Of a DNA stretch of 45,726 nt, positions 14,946-22,929 are shown piece after piece. The number at the start of each line of letters is the position of its first letter. Position 1 is the first letter of the stretch. The stretch is from NCBI GenBank assembly GCA_012840855.1, contig DUVX01000041.1:1-45726 (forward strand), in the 5' to 3' direction. Made by a program: the position numbers and the translations under genes. The DNA is from Bacillota bacterium (GTDB lineage Bacteria; Bacillota; Dethiobacteria; DTU022). Under the pieces are notes generated by a model. It worked only from the letters and a program-made list of their open reading frames with translations, did no database searches and was not told the origin of the DNA.

Positions 14946-15590
14946 TCACGAGATTCGCACTTCTCTGGGCCGGGGCAAAACCTGGTGATTCCGGGGAGGG
15001 TGATAGCGGCGCATCAGATCGAGCCGGCCCTGCTCCCTGAGCCTCTCGTAAATGAGGGTGAAAGCGCAATCCTTCTCCGGATCAACTTCACATTTGCCCT
15101 TATCAGTCCCGCCACAGGGGCCGTTGAGTAGGCCCTTGTGGCAGGCGGTGAGCGGACAGATCCCGGCAGTCTCGCCAAGAATGCACTGCCCGCACTGGTC
15201 GCAGGCTTCAAAAAAGTAACCGGGGCTCTTTTCCATGCCGATAAAAAGGGTGTCGAGAGCGGGGAGCACCGGCTTTGAGAGGTAAAGGTTAACCTGCTGG
15301 ACCCCCAGGGCGCAGGCCATGACGATAATGCACCGGGCATCCTCCACCGCTTTCTTGTTCTCTTCCAGAAGCACTGCGGTCATCTCGTCACAGGCTGTAG
15401 GGATAACTACCGCACCCGTCACCAGTTTGCCTGCCTCCTGCAGCCTCGCTTTCATGGCCCCCACCTCCTCGACACCCCCGGTTTTGGCCATAGTGGCGCA
15501 GGTGCCGCAGCCGATGATAAAAACACGATCGAGCCCGTCGCTCATACGTTTCACTTCTTCAAAACGTTTCTGCCTGGTCAGCGATTTCAT
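14946..15590 (-). CDS. metV: MetV, zinc/Fe-S partner subunit of methylene-THF reductase
   Basis: This 214-residue protein is the accessory subunit found with MetF in acetogens (PF12225-type MTHFR C-terminal family). It contains an N-terminal FIIGCGTCATMAKTGGVEEV motif and a C-terminal cysteine cluster reading FEACDQCGQCILGETAGICP with NGPCGGTDKGKCEV, consistent with Zn and/or [4Fe-4S] binding. In acetogens such as Moorella and Acetobacterium MetV binds MetF and is required for electron transfer into it. A strong AAAGGAGG precedes the ATG; the gene lies 12 bases after the NuoF-GltD fusion and 13 bases before metF, so translation is coupled. Confidence 0.93.
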   Translation of the reverse strand: MKSLTRQKRFEEVKRMSDGLDRVFIIGCGTCATMAKTGGVEEVGAMKARLQEAGKLVTGAVVIPTACDEMTAVLLEENKKAVEDARCIIVMACALGVQQVNLYLSKPVLPALDTLFIGMEKSPGYFFEACDQCGQCILGETAGICPLTACHKGLLNGPCGGTDKGKCEVDPEKDCAFTLIYERLREQGRLDLMRRYHPPRNHQVLPRPREVRIS

Positions 15591-15602
15591 AATCGTCCTC
15601 CT

Positions 15603-18600
15603 TTATCTTTCCAGGTCGCACCGCAGGCAACGACCGCTTTCCTGCCGGGCTTGCGCCTCTGCAAGGCCCAGTTCTGTCTCCCTGAAATTGTTGACCCGCT
15701 CTTCAAAAGGTAGCCGAGGAATCTCCGGGCGGAATTTTTCTTCCCAGGTCTCCTCTTCTTCGGGGCGGGTCTCCTCATCGTCAACGGTCTCTGGCTTTTG
15801 GTCGTACATCTCCACCCGGGATGGATCATCCCTTAAGTATTTATCGATCGCCAGAGCGCCTCTCCTGCCCGCGGCGATGGTCTCGATGACCATGCCCGGC
15901 CCGGAGACGAAGTCACCTCCGGCAAAGACGCCAGGTACATTGGAAATAAGGGTATTTTCATCGACCAGGAGCGTCTCCCAGCGCGTTCTTTCCAGGGCGC
16001 TGTCCGGCGGCAGGAAGGAGAGGTCCGGCGCCTGGCCCACGGCGGCGAAGATGGTATCGGCAGGCAGGAAAAATTCGGAGCCGGGGATGGGCCGGGGCCG
16101 CCGGCGGCCCCGGGCATCGGGCTCGCCCAGCGCCATACGGGTGCACTGCAGGCCCGTGACCTTCCAGTCTTCGCTGACAATCCGTGTCGGCGCCGCCAGA
16201 AAGAGGACTTGCGCGCCTTCAGCGAGGGTCTCCTCGTATTCCATCCGGGAGACGGGCATCTCTTCCCGGGAGCGGCGGTAGAGGATGATCACCTCCCCTG
16301 CACCGAGCCGCAGGGCGCTCCGGGCCGTATCGAGGGCGACATTGCCGCCGCCGATGACGACGACGCGGTCGCCGATATTGACATCCTTGCCCACCTTGAT
16401 ATCCCTGAGAAAGCGCAAGCCGTAGTGAAATCCTTCGAGATCCTCAAGCTCTCCGGGGATTCCGATACGCTGGCTTTTTTGGGCGCCGGCGGCGATAAAG
16501 ATAGCCCTGTAGCCCTCATTTTTCAGCTCTTCCACGGTGAAGTTGATATTGATCGGCGAGTTGTAGTTGATCTTCACGCCGCAGCGGGCGATATGGGCGA
16601 TCTCTTGCTCGATGACCTCGCGGGGCAGGCGAAAGTCGGGTATGGCTACCGAGAGCATCCCACCGCCCACAGGGAGTGCCTCGAAGACGGTGACGGGGTA
16701 ACCCATCCGGGCCAGAAAGTAGGCGCAGGAAAGGCCGCAGGGACCGGCGCCGATAACGGCGACCTTCTGGCGGTGGAGCACGGCAAAGGGCTCCTGCGGC
16801 GGCAGCTCGGCAATATTGTCAAAGTACCAATCAGCGGCAAAACGCTTCAGCGCTTTTATTGCCACCGGGTCGTCGAGCTCGCCGCGACGGCAGCGCTCCT
16901 CGCAGGGATGGTGGCAGATCCGGCCGCAGATGGCGGGAAAGGGGTTGCGCTCCCGGATTGTCTCCACCGCCTCCCTGTAGCGGCCCTCTTTGATCTGGGC
17001 CACATAGCGGGGAATATCGATGCCCACCGGGCAGGTATGCTGGCAGGGCGAGATCATCAGCGCATCGCAGACGGCGGCGGGACACTTTTTTTCCCTAATA
17101 TGAGCTTCATACTCATGGCGGAAATACTCCAGCGTGGTAAGAACGGGGTTGGGGCAGGTCTGGCCCAGGCCGCAGAGCGAAGTCTCCTTCACTGTCCGGG
17201 CAATGCTCAAAAGGGTGTCAAGATCCTCATCGCGACCCTGGCCCCGGGTGATCCGCGTCAGGATCTCCAGCATCTGCCTCGTACCCAGGCGGCAGGGGGC
17301 GCATTTACCGCAGGACTCTTCCTGCGTGAAGCTGATAAAGTAGCGGGCGATCTCCACCATGCAGGTGGCATCGTCCATCACCACCATCCCGCCGGAGCCC
17401 ATGATCGAGCCCAGCCGGGCCAGCGATTCGTATTCGACGGGAGTATCGATGAAGCGGGCGGGGATGCACCCCCCTGAGGGGCCGCCCGTCTGAACCGCTT
17501 TGAACTGCTTGTCGCGGGGGATGCCGCCCCCAATATCGAAGATGATCTTAGAGAGGGGTGTGCCCATGGGCACTTCGACGAGGCCGCTGTTGTTGATCTT
17601 TCCCGTCAGCGCAAAGACAGCCGTGCCCCTGCTCTTGTCGGTGCCGAGACCGGCGAACCACTCCGCTCCCCGCGCTAAAATGGCGGCGGCGGTGGCCAGG
17701 GTCTTGACATTGTTGATGATCGTGGGCCTGCCGTCAAGCCCCGATTGGGCGGGGAAGGGCGGGCGCGGGCGGGGCATCCCCCGGCGGCTCTCGATGGAGG
17801 CGATCAGCGCCGTCTCTTCGCCGCAGACAAAAGAGCCCGCTCCTTCCTGCACGTGGATTGTGAAGTTGAAGCCGCTCCCCAAGATGTTTTCTCCTAAAAA
17901 GCCGGCCGCGCTCGCCTGCTCCAGAGCGCGGCGCACGCGCTTTACCGCCAGGGGATACTCGGCGCGCACATAGATAAAACCTTCATCGGCGCCGGTAGCG
18001 TAACCAGCAATGGTGATCCCTTCGATGACAGCGAAGGGATCGGCCTCCAGAATGGAGCGATCCATGAACGCGCCCGGGTCGCCCTCATCGGCATTGCAGA
18101 TTACGTATTTTTTCTTCCCGGGGGCGCTGCGGCAGAACTGCCACTTGCGCGCCGTGGGAAAACCGGCGCCGCCACGGCCGCGCAGCCCTGCCCTTTCCAG
18201 GGTAGCGATCACTCCTGCGGGGTTCATTTTGAGGGCTTCTTTCAGGCCGTCGTAACCGCCCCACTCTACGCTGTCGTCAATGCTCTCTGGATTGATATGT
18301 CCGCAGCGCTGCAGGATCACCCGCTGTTGCTGCCGGTAAAAATTGATCTCCTCATAGCGCGGCAGCGACCGCCCGGTGACGGGATCGACATAGAAAAGCC
18401 TCGCCACCGGTTTGCCCCCCCGTAGGTGGGAGTGGACTATCTCCGGCAGATCTTCCACCTGCACTTCGGTGTAAAATATTCCTTCCGGCTCCACCACGAC
18501 GATGGGGCCCTGTTCACAGAAGCCATGGCATCCGGTGTAATCCACCGTCACTCCGGAAAGCCCCTGTCTTTCCACCTTGGCCTGAAGCGTCCGGAAAAGC

Positions 18601-18662
18601 TCTGCGGAGCCGCCGGCCTGACATCCCGTACCGCGGCAGATCAAGACCTTATGCCGGCTCAT
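15603..18662 (-). CDS. NuoF-like NADH/FMN flavoprotein fused to GltD-like FAD NAD(P)H oxidoreductase
   Basis: This is a 1019-residue fusion. About 1-85 is a thioredoxin-like [2Fe-2S] segment (CRGTGC, GCHGFC). About 110-525 is NuoF/HydB: RGRGGAGFPTARKW for FMN/NADH, NADEGDPGAFMDRSILE, GSFVCGEETALIASIE, then the [4Fe-4S] motif ESCGKCAPCR with SLCGLGQTC. The C-terminal ferredoxin domain usual in bifurcating HydB is replaced by a GltD-like unit (about 540-960) with cysteine motifs CQHTCPVGI and CGRICHHPCEERC, FAD site VAVIGAGPCGLSCAYFLARMG, nucleotide site VVVIGGGNVALDTARSALRLGAGE and GVFAGGDFVSGPGMVIETI. A C-terminal CLRC follows. Two flavins and two pyridine-nucleotide sites are therefore predicted in one chain. 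Its gene overlaps nuoE by 14 bases and precedes metV, implying service to MetFV. Confidence 0.92.
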   Translation of the reverse strand: MSRHKVLICRGTGCQAGGSAELFRTLQAKVERQGLSGVTVDYTGCHGFCEQGPIVVVEPEGIFYTEVQVEDLPEIVHSHLRGGKPVARLFYVDPVTGRSLPRYEEINFYRQQQRVILQRCGHINPESIDDSVEWGGYDGLKEALKMNPAGVIATLERAGLRGRGGAGFPTARKWQFCRSAPGKKKYVICNADEGDPGAFMDRSILEADPFAVIEGITIAGYATGADEGFIYVRAEYPLAVKRVRRALEQASAAGFLGENILGSGFNFTIHVQEGAGSFVCGEETALIASIESRRGMPRPRPPFPAQSGLDGRPTIINNVKTLATAAAILARGAEWFAGLGTDKSRGTAVFALTGKINNSGLVEVPMGTPLSKIIFDIGGGIPRDKQFKAVQTGGPSGGCIPARFIDTPVEYESLARLGSIMGSGGMVVMDDATCMVEIARYFISFTQEESCGKCAPCRLGTRQMLEILTRITRGQGRDEDLDTLLSIARTVKETSLCGLGQTCPNPVLTTLEYFRHEYEAHIREKKCPAAVCDALMISPCQHTCPVGIDIPRYVAQIKEGRYREAVETIRERNPFPAICGRICHHPCEERCRRGELDDPVAIKALKRFAADWYFDNIAELPPQEPFAVLHRQKVAVIGAGPCGLSCAYFLARMGYPVTVFEALPVGGGMLSVAIPDFRLPREVIEQEIAHIARCGVKINYNSPININFTVEELKNEGYRAIFIAAGAQKSQRIGIPGELEDLEGFHYGLRFLRDIKVGKDVNIGDRVVVIGGGNVALDTARSALRLGAGEVIILYRRSREEMPVSRMEYEETLAEGAQVLFLAAPTRIVSEDWKVTGLQCTRMALGEPDARGRRRPRPIPGSEFFLPADTIFAAVGQAPDLSFLPPDSALERTRWETLLVDENTLISNVPGVFAGGDFVSGPGMVIETIAAGRRGALAIDKYLRDDPSRVEMYDQKPETVDDEETRPEEEETWEEKFRPEIPRLPFEERVNNFRETELGLAEAQARQESGRCLRCDLER

Positions 18663-19143
18663 GGTCCTCCCCCTTTCTTTTGAGGATCTGGCCCACTTTT
18701 TTGGGATTCATCCGTCCAAATACTTGCTGATTGATCATCATGCTCGGCGCCAGGGCACAGACGCCTAGGCAGGCCACTGTCTCCAGGGTATACTCCAGAT
18801 CTGCTGTAGTCTCGCCTTCTTCGATATCGAGCCGTTCCTTGATGAGTTTAAGGATGGTTTTACCGCCCCGGACATGGCAGGCGGTCCCCCGGCAGAGTCG
18901 GATGGTATTGCGTCCCCGGGGCTCGGTATAGAGCTGGGCGTAGAAAGAGATGACCCCCTGCACCGCGCTGGGGAATATCTTCAGCTTTTCGGCAATCACG
19001 GGGATCACCGCAGGATCGATATAGCCGTTTTCCTCCTGGATCTCCTGGATCAGCGGTATTAGTGCCCAGCGTCCCCGGCGGCAGTGCTCTTCGATGATCT
19101 CTTCAAGCCGTGACCGGCTCATCTCATGATGCTCCCGATCCAT
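18649..19143 (-). CDS. nuoE: NuoE-like [2Fe-2S] subunit
   Basis: This 164-residue protein matches NuoE/HydC, the thioredoxin-fold [2Fe-2S] subunit that partners NuoF. Cluster ligands are visible as CRGTACHVRGG (C-x4-C) and ETVACLGVCALAP (C-x3-C); an N-terminal helical region (LIPLIQEIQEENGYIDPAVIPVIAEKL) is also typical. GGAG eight bases upstream supports the ATG at 19143, inside the end of the upstream gene, while its stop overlaps the start of the NuoF fusion. These overlaps indicate a stoichiometric complex. A soluble, not membrane, complex is predicted because no Nuo membrane subunit genes are nearby. Confidence 0.94.
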   Translation of the reverse strand: MDREHHEMSRSRLEEIIEEHCRRGRWALIPLIQEIQEENGYIDPAVIPVIAEKLKIFPSAVQGVISFYAQLYTEPRGRNTIRLCRGTACHVRGGKTILKLIKERLDIEEGETTADLEYTLETVACLGVCALAPSMMINQQVFGRMNPKKVGQILKRKGEDHEPA

Positions 19144-21802
19144 CGTTCCCGCTCCTTTCTATGCGGACATAACATTTTTTCAGCGCTGAAGACAGTGCGT
19201 CCTCCTCTACCGGTGAACTGAAAAGAGCAGCCAGGGGGTGATCGATGCGGGAGCGGGGCAAAGAGAGAACCCCCTCGGGAAGGGCTCCGTCGCAGCTCAC
19301 CACCGCCGTCAGCCGTCCGTTCTCCGAAATGATCGCTACAACATCGCCCGACTGCAGCGCCAACCTGCGGGCATCGGCCCGGTTCATCTTCACAAAACAG
19401 TAGTGCGGGGTGAAGCGGCTCAAACGCGGCGAGCGGGCACTCCTGGAGCCGCTACCTGCATGAAACAGGGTGCTCTCCGCCAGCAGTATGAAGGGATAAT
19501 CCGGGTTCGGCGCCGGAGGGGGAAGCAGATCACCTATCGCCGTAAAGGCAGGAAATCTTTTCAGAGGCGGTTTCCGGTCGGGCCCGCTTTCCCAAAAAGC
19601 ATCTCCCTCGAGGTTCACTTCGCTCCCCTCATCTCTGTAGAAGGGGATCAGATCCTCGATCTCCTTGCGGATCTGCCCCGGAGAGGAGAAGGGCAGCGGA
19701 TGATCCATCGCCGCAGCCAGCTCCAGAATGATTTGCCAATCAGGCCTGCATTCTCCGGGCGGGTCGACGGCCCGCCGTATCTGGCGCACTCTTCCGTCCA
19801 GGCCGGTGAAAGCGCCTTCTTTTTCTGCAAAGGAGGCTGCCGGCAGGATTACATCAGCCAGCCCGGCGGTATCGGTCATGAAGATATCGAGGACCAGGAG
19901 AAAATCGAGCCCACCCAGTGCCTCTTTAACACGCGAGGATCTGGGGAAAGCAGCAGCGGGGTTCTCACCGGCCACGATCATCCCCCTGATTTCCCCCTTT
20001 TCGGCCGCAGTAATCATCTCCGCAGCGCCTTTTCCCGGAGCGGTGGGTAGGGTGCACCGCCAGCGCGCTTCGAATCTTTCCCGGGCCGGCGGATCCTGTA
20101 GATCTTGACGGCCAGGTAAAAAATTGGGCAGCATCCCCATGTCGCCGGCGCCTTGGGCATTGCATTCCCGGAGCAGCGCCCAGATCCCGCCCCCTTCTCG
20201 CCAGATATGCCCTGTCAGCAGGGCAAGGTTGAGCAGCGCCTTCACCGCTTCAACACCCCGGGCCTGCTGCATGATCCCCGTGCCAAAAACGATCGCCCCC
20301 TTGTCGGCGGTAGCATAAAGCCTGGCGGCGTCAACAATCTGCGCTGCGCTGATACCCGTTGCCGCTGCAGCGCTCTCCAGGGAAAAACCCTCCAGAGAGC
20401 GGAGCAGCGCCCGGTAATTTTCCGTTTTGCGGGCGATAAATTCCCGGTCCGTCAGATTCTCCTCAATAATCACCGCAGCCATCGCCTTCAGCAGGGCCAG
20501 ATCGGTGCCTACCGCGGGTTGTAACCGGCGGTGAGCGAAAAAAGCCAGCCCCGTTTCCCGGGGATCGATGACGATGAGCTTCGCTCCACCCGCTGTAACA
20601 GCCCTCCTGATCCCGTAATCGACGAGCGGCGCTGAGGCCGTTGGATCGGCGCCGATAACGATGATCAGATCGGCCAGGGCCAGATCGCCCAACGGGTAAG
20701 TCACGGTGGGGAAACCGACAACTTCATGGAAGCCCCGGCGGGCGGCAGCGTAATAGAGGCTGCTGCCATTGTCGAGATTATTTGTTCTTAGGACGGTGCG
20801 GGTAAATCTTTGGAAAAGGTAATTCTCCTCATTGGTGCAGTTCGCTGACCCGAAAAAAGCCAGGCTTTCTGCTCCCTGATCCTTCCTGATTCCCTGCAGG
20901 GCCGCTGCAGCCACCGCCAGCGCCTCTTTCCAGGAGGCTTCCCGGAAGCCCTCCCCCTCCCGGATGAGCGGTACAGTCAGCCTTTCAGGGCTATGGATGA
21001 AATCACAGCCGTAACTTCCCTTAACGCAGAGGCTTTCCGGCGCGCCCGGATCCTTTCCTGGCATGACGCGGACCACCCGGTTATCTTTCACCTCCAGAGA
21101 GATGCTGCAGCCGCAACTGCAATAGGGGCAGATCGATTCCACGGCGCTGCCCACGCTGCCCCGGTAGAGCGGCTCTTTCTCCATCAGAGCGCCCGTGGGG
21201 CATAAAGCGACGCAGGTTCCACAGAAAGTGCATGCCGAATTTTCCAGGGGGGCCTGAAAAAGGGTCGCCGCTTTGGTCTTGAAGCCCCGTCCGAAGTAAT
21301 CAAGGGCCCCCACTACCACCAGCTCCTGGCAGGCCCGAATACAGCGGGCGCAGAGGATGCACTTGCTCCCGTCCCTCACCAGGAAGGGGTTAAGCTCTTC
21401 GGTAACGGCCGCCTGCGGGATCCGGTCCAGCTCGATCAACCCGATCCCCAACTCCGCCGCCAGCTGGCGCAGCTCGCAGCGGTTGCCCTTGTCACAGACG
21501 AGACAGGAGTCAGGATGGCTGGCCAGCATCATCTTCAGGATCATCCGGCGGTGCTCTTGAACCCGCGGCGATCTTGTATTGATAATCATCCCCGGTGCGA
21601 TGGCCGTGACGCAGGAGGCCAGCAGGGCGCCGTTGGCTTCATTTTCGACAATGCAGATACGGCAGCCGCCCAGAGGGCTGAGCAAAGCATGGTGGCAAAG
21701 CGTGGGGATAGCGATGCCCGATTCCCGGGCCAGCTCCAGTATGGTCTGCCCTGGGGGTCCGCTTACCTCTTGCTGATTGATGGTTAACGTTACCGCTTGC
21801 AC
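19124..21802 (-). CDS. NuoG/formate-dehydrogenase-like iron-sulfur molybdopterin-fold protein lacking the Sec/Cys ligand
   Basis: From the N-terminus: a [2Fe-2S] domain (TLCHHALLSPLGGCRIC...ASC), a His-Cys [4Fe-4S] domain (HPDSCLVCDKGNRC), two ferredoxin-type clusters (CILCARCIRAC, CTFCGTCVALCP), the N-terminal [4Fe-4S] of molybdopterin oxidoreductases (CPYCSCGC...LCVKG), the large molybdopterin-fold domains and a C-terminal binding domain (FHAGSGSRSARSPRL). In NAD-linked formate dehydrogenases the metal-ligating Sec/Cys follows TNNxD; here the segment reads TNNLDNGSSLYYAAARRGF, with no Cys or Sec. Formate oxidation is therefore unlikely, and a structural electron-conducting role like NuoG is preferred. 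The track extends upstream to 22003, overlapping the preceding gene; GTG 21802 (MQAVTLTINQQEV) fits the family better, although its SD is weak. Confidence 0.88.
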   Translation of the reverse strand: MQAVTLTINQQEVSGPPGQTILELARESGIAIPTLCHHALLSPLGGCRICIVENEANGALLASCVTAIAPGMIINTRSPRVQEHRRMILKMMLASHPDSCLVCDKGNRCELRQLAAELGIGLIELDRIPQAAVTEELNPFLVRDGSKCILCARCIRACQELVVVGALDYFGRGFKTKAATLFQAPLENSACTFCGTCVALCPTGALMEKEPLYRGSVGSAVESICPYCSCGCSISLEVKDNRVVRVMPGKDPGAPESLCVKGSYGCDFIHSPERLTVPLIREGEGFREASWKEALAVAAAALQGIRKDQGAESLAFFGSANCTNEENYLFQRFTRTVLRTNNLDNGSSLYYAAARRGFHEVVGFPTVTYPLGDLALADLIIVIGADPTASAPLVDYGIRRAVTAGGAKLIVIDPRETGLAFFAHRRLQPAVGTDLALLKAMAAVIIEENLTDREFIARKTENYRALLRSLEGFSLESAAAATGISAAQIVDAARLYATADKGAIVFGTGIMQQARGVEAVKALLNLALLTGHIWREGGGIWALLRECNAQGAGDMGMLPNFLPGRQDLQDPPARERFEARWRCTLPTAPGKGAAEMITAAEKGEIRGMIVAGENPAAAFPRSSRVKEALGGLDFLLVLDIFMTDTAGLADVILPAASFAEKEGAFTGLDGRVRQIRRAVDPPGECRPDWQIILELAAAMDHPLPFSSPGQIRKEIEDLIPFYRDEGSEVNLEGDAFWESGPDRKPPLKRFPAFTAIGDLLPPPAPNPDYPFILLAESTLFHAGSGSRSARSPRLSRFTPHYCFVKMNRADARRLALQSGDVVAIISENGRLTAVVSCDGALPEGVLSLPRSRIDHPLAALFSSPVEEDALSSALKKCYVRIERSGNDGSGAS

Positions 21803-21896
21803 TTCAGAGCCCGCCTTTCTCTTTTGATAATCAGGATCTCCCGGCCGGCAGCACTGCTCATCCGGCCGGGCCGGCCAGATCGCTTTGACATAACCC

Positions 21897-22646
21897 TCAG
21901 CAGGCCATCCTGATCGCTTCGAGCAGCTGGGAGCTGACACTTTTCTTGGGAATAAAATCGAAGGCTCCCGCCTCCCTGCTGGCAGCAATATTACCCTCAT
22001 CATCGTACTGGCTCAGCACCAGCACTTTCACATCCTTGCAGCGCTCCGTGATTCGCCTCATCGCCTCGATCCCGTTCAGTACCGGCATGGCGATATCCAT
22101 AAGCACCACATTGGGAAGCAGCGCATCGGTCTTTTCGATAGCATCCTCTCCGTTCACCGCTTCACCGACAATGAGCATATCTTTTTGTAGATTCACCAGG
22201 GCGCAGATCCCCTCTCGCACCACGGCATGATCATCGGCGACAAGCACCCTGATTTTCCGCGTTGCCTCATCGAGCATCTTCTCGATAAAGGAGACGAGCA
22301 CGGTGAGCTTGAGCGGGCGGGCAAAATAATCGGCTGCGTCCAACCTCATCCCTTCATCCCTTCGCCAGCCGTGGAGAAGCTGTTTTTCGTGGGGAACATC
22401 GACGACGACGATGGGCACTGTACTCGTGACCGCTGTCCTCTTTAACCACTGGTGCAATTTAAAGGCATCGCCGCGGGGCCTGATGGAACCCAATACGATC
22501 AGCTGCGGTTTATCCCTTCGCACCGCCTCCCGGGCCTCCGTTTTCGTAGCGGTGACAGATACATCACTCCCTTTTTCCTGCAGCATCGCTCTCAGATCGG
22601 CGGTAAACTCCCGCTCATCATCGACAATAAGAATCCTCCTCGTCAT
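21897..22646 (-). CDS. Tandem-receiver (REC-REC) response regulator without output domain, copy A
   Basis: Residues 1-120 are a receiver-like domain that keeps the acidic pair (IVDDE) but has Gly where the phospho-Asp should be (QLIVLGSIRPRGDAF), so it is probably a pseudo-receiver. Residues about 130-249 are a canonical NarL-type receiver: VADDHAVVREG, phospho-Asp in VVLMDIAMP, Ser in LVLSQYDD and Lys in FIPKKS. The chain ends there, with no DNA-binding or enzymatic output. It is a close paralog of the protein at 24973-25761. It lies 94 bases upstream of the NuoG-like gene on the same strand, so it may be the first gene of the met/nuo operon. Function as a protein-protein switch or phosphate sink is inferred. 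Confidence 0.87.
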   Translation of the reverse strand: MTRRILIVDDEREFTADLRAMLQEKGSDVSVTATKTEAREAVRRDKPQLIVLGSIRPRGDAFKLHQWLKRTAVTSTVPIVVVDVPHEKQLLHGWRRDEGMRLDAADYFARPLKLTVLVSFIEKMLDEATRKIRVLVADDHAVVREGICALVNLQKDMLIVGEAVNGEDAIEKTDALLPNVVLMDIAMPVLNGIEAMRRITERCKDVKVLVLSQYDDEGNIAASREAGAFDFIPKKSVSSQLLEAIRMAC

Positions 22647-22843
22647 CTCATGAAGCCCCCTTTCGCAGATATTTCAAAACCTTCACACCCATCGTATGCT
22701 CCCACCGCTATTTTTAAAAGAGGGTAAAGACTGAACCTGCCCTCCCCTTTACCGGAAATTGTGCCCGGGGATCCCCTGATTTTTTTTGTACTGAAAAAAA
22801 AGCCGATTTAAAAACGGCAGGGTTTTGCCCTAGGAGAGGGGGA

Positions 22844-22870
22844 TAAAAAAAACCGCTCCTTGCGGAGCGG
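22844..22870 (-). terminator. Intrinsic terminator of the ytrA-ABC operon
   Basis: A perfect 7-bp stem CCGCTCC / GGAGCGG with a 4-nt loop is followed by eight T on the minus strand, about 60 bases past the permease stop. A second weaker hairpin with eight T (GCCG / CGGC, at about 22794-22818) lies just beyond and may act as a backup. Both separate this operon from the REC-REC/met operon. Confidence 0.92.
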
Positions 22871-22872
22871 CG

Positions 22873-22907
22873 TGGGACAACGGGGACGGACGGTCCTTTA
22901 GGTCCCA
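22873..22907. repeat. REP-like short inverted repeat
   Basis: The ends TGGGAC and GTCCCA are inverted repeats and enclose GGGGACGGACGGTCC. This resembles the REP-type elements with GGGGACGG cores that are scattered through many clostridial genomes, often linked to Y1 (REP-associated) transposases. No transposase gene is present here. Confidence 0.4.
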
Positions 22908-22929
22908 TCCTTTCTTTCTACCGGCACAA

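Noticed and set aside
16209-17477. 422-aa plus-strand ORF
   Set aside because: It lies antisense within the NuoF-GltD coding sequence and is a compositional shadow (His/Gly/Asp-rich, no family motif).
15603-21802. Electron-bifurcating [FeFe]-hydrogenase HydABC
   Set aside because: NuoE and NuoF homologs are present, but no H-cluster motifs (such as TSCSPGW or MPCxxKxxE) occur in any subunit.
19124-22003. Active NAD-dependent formate dehydrogenase alpha subunit
   Set aside because: No Sec or Cys at the metal-ligand position and no in-frame TGA there; kept as NuoG/FdhA-like electron-transfer protein.
22771-22791. Plus-strand terminator (GGGGATCCCC followed by a T run)
   Set aside because: The palindrome leaves a 2-base loop and there is no plus-strand gene to terminate.
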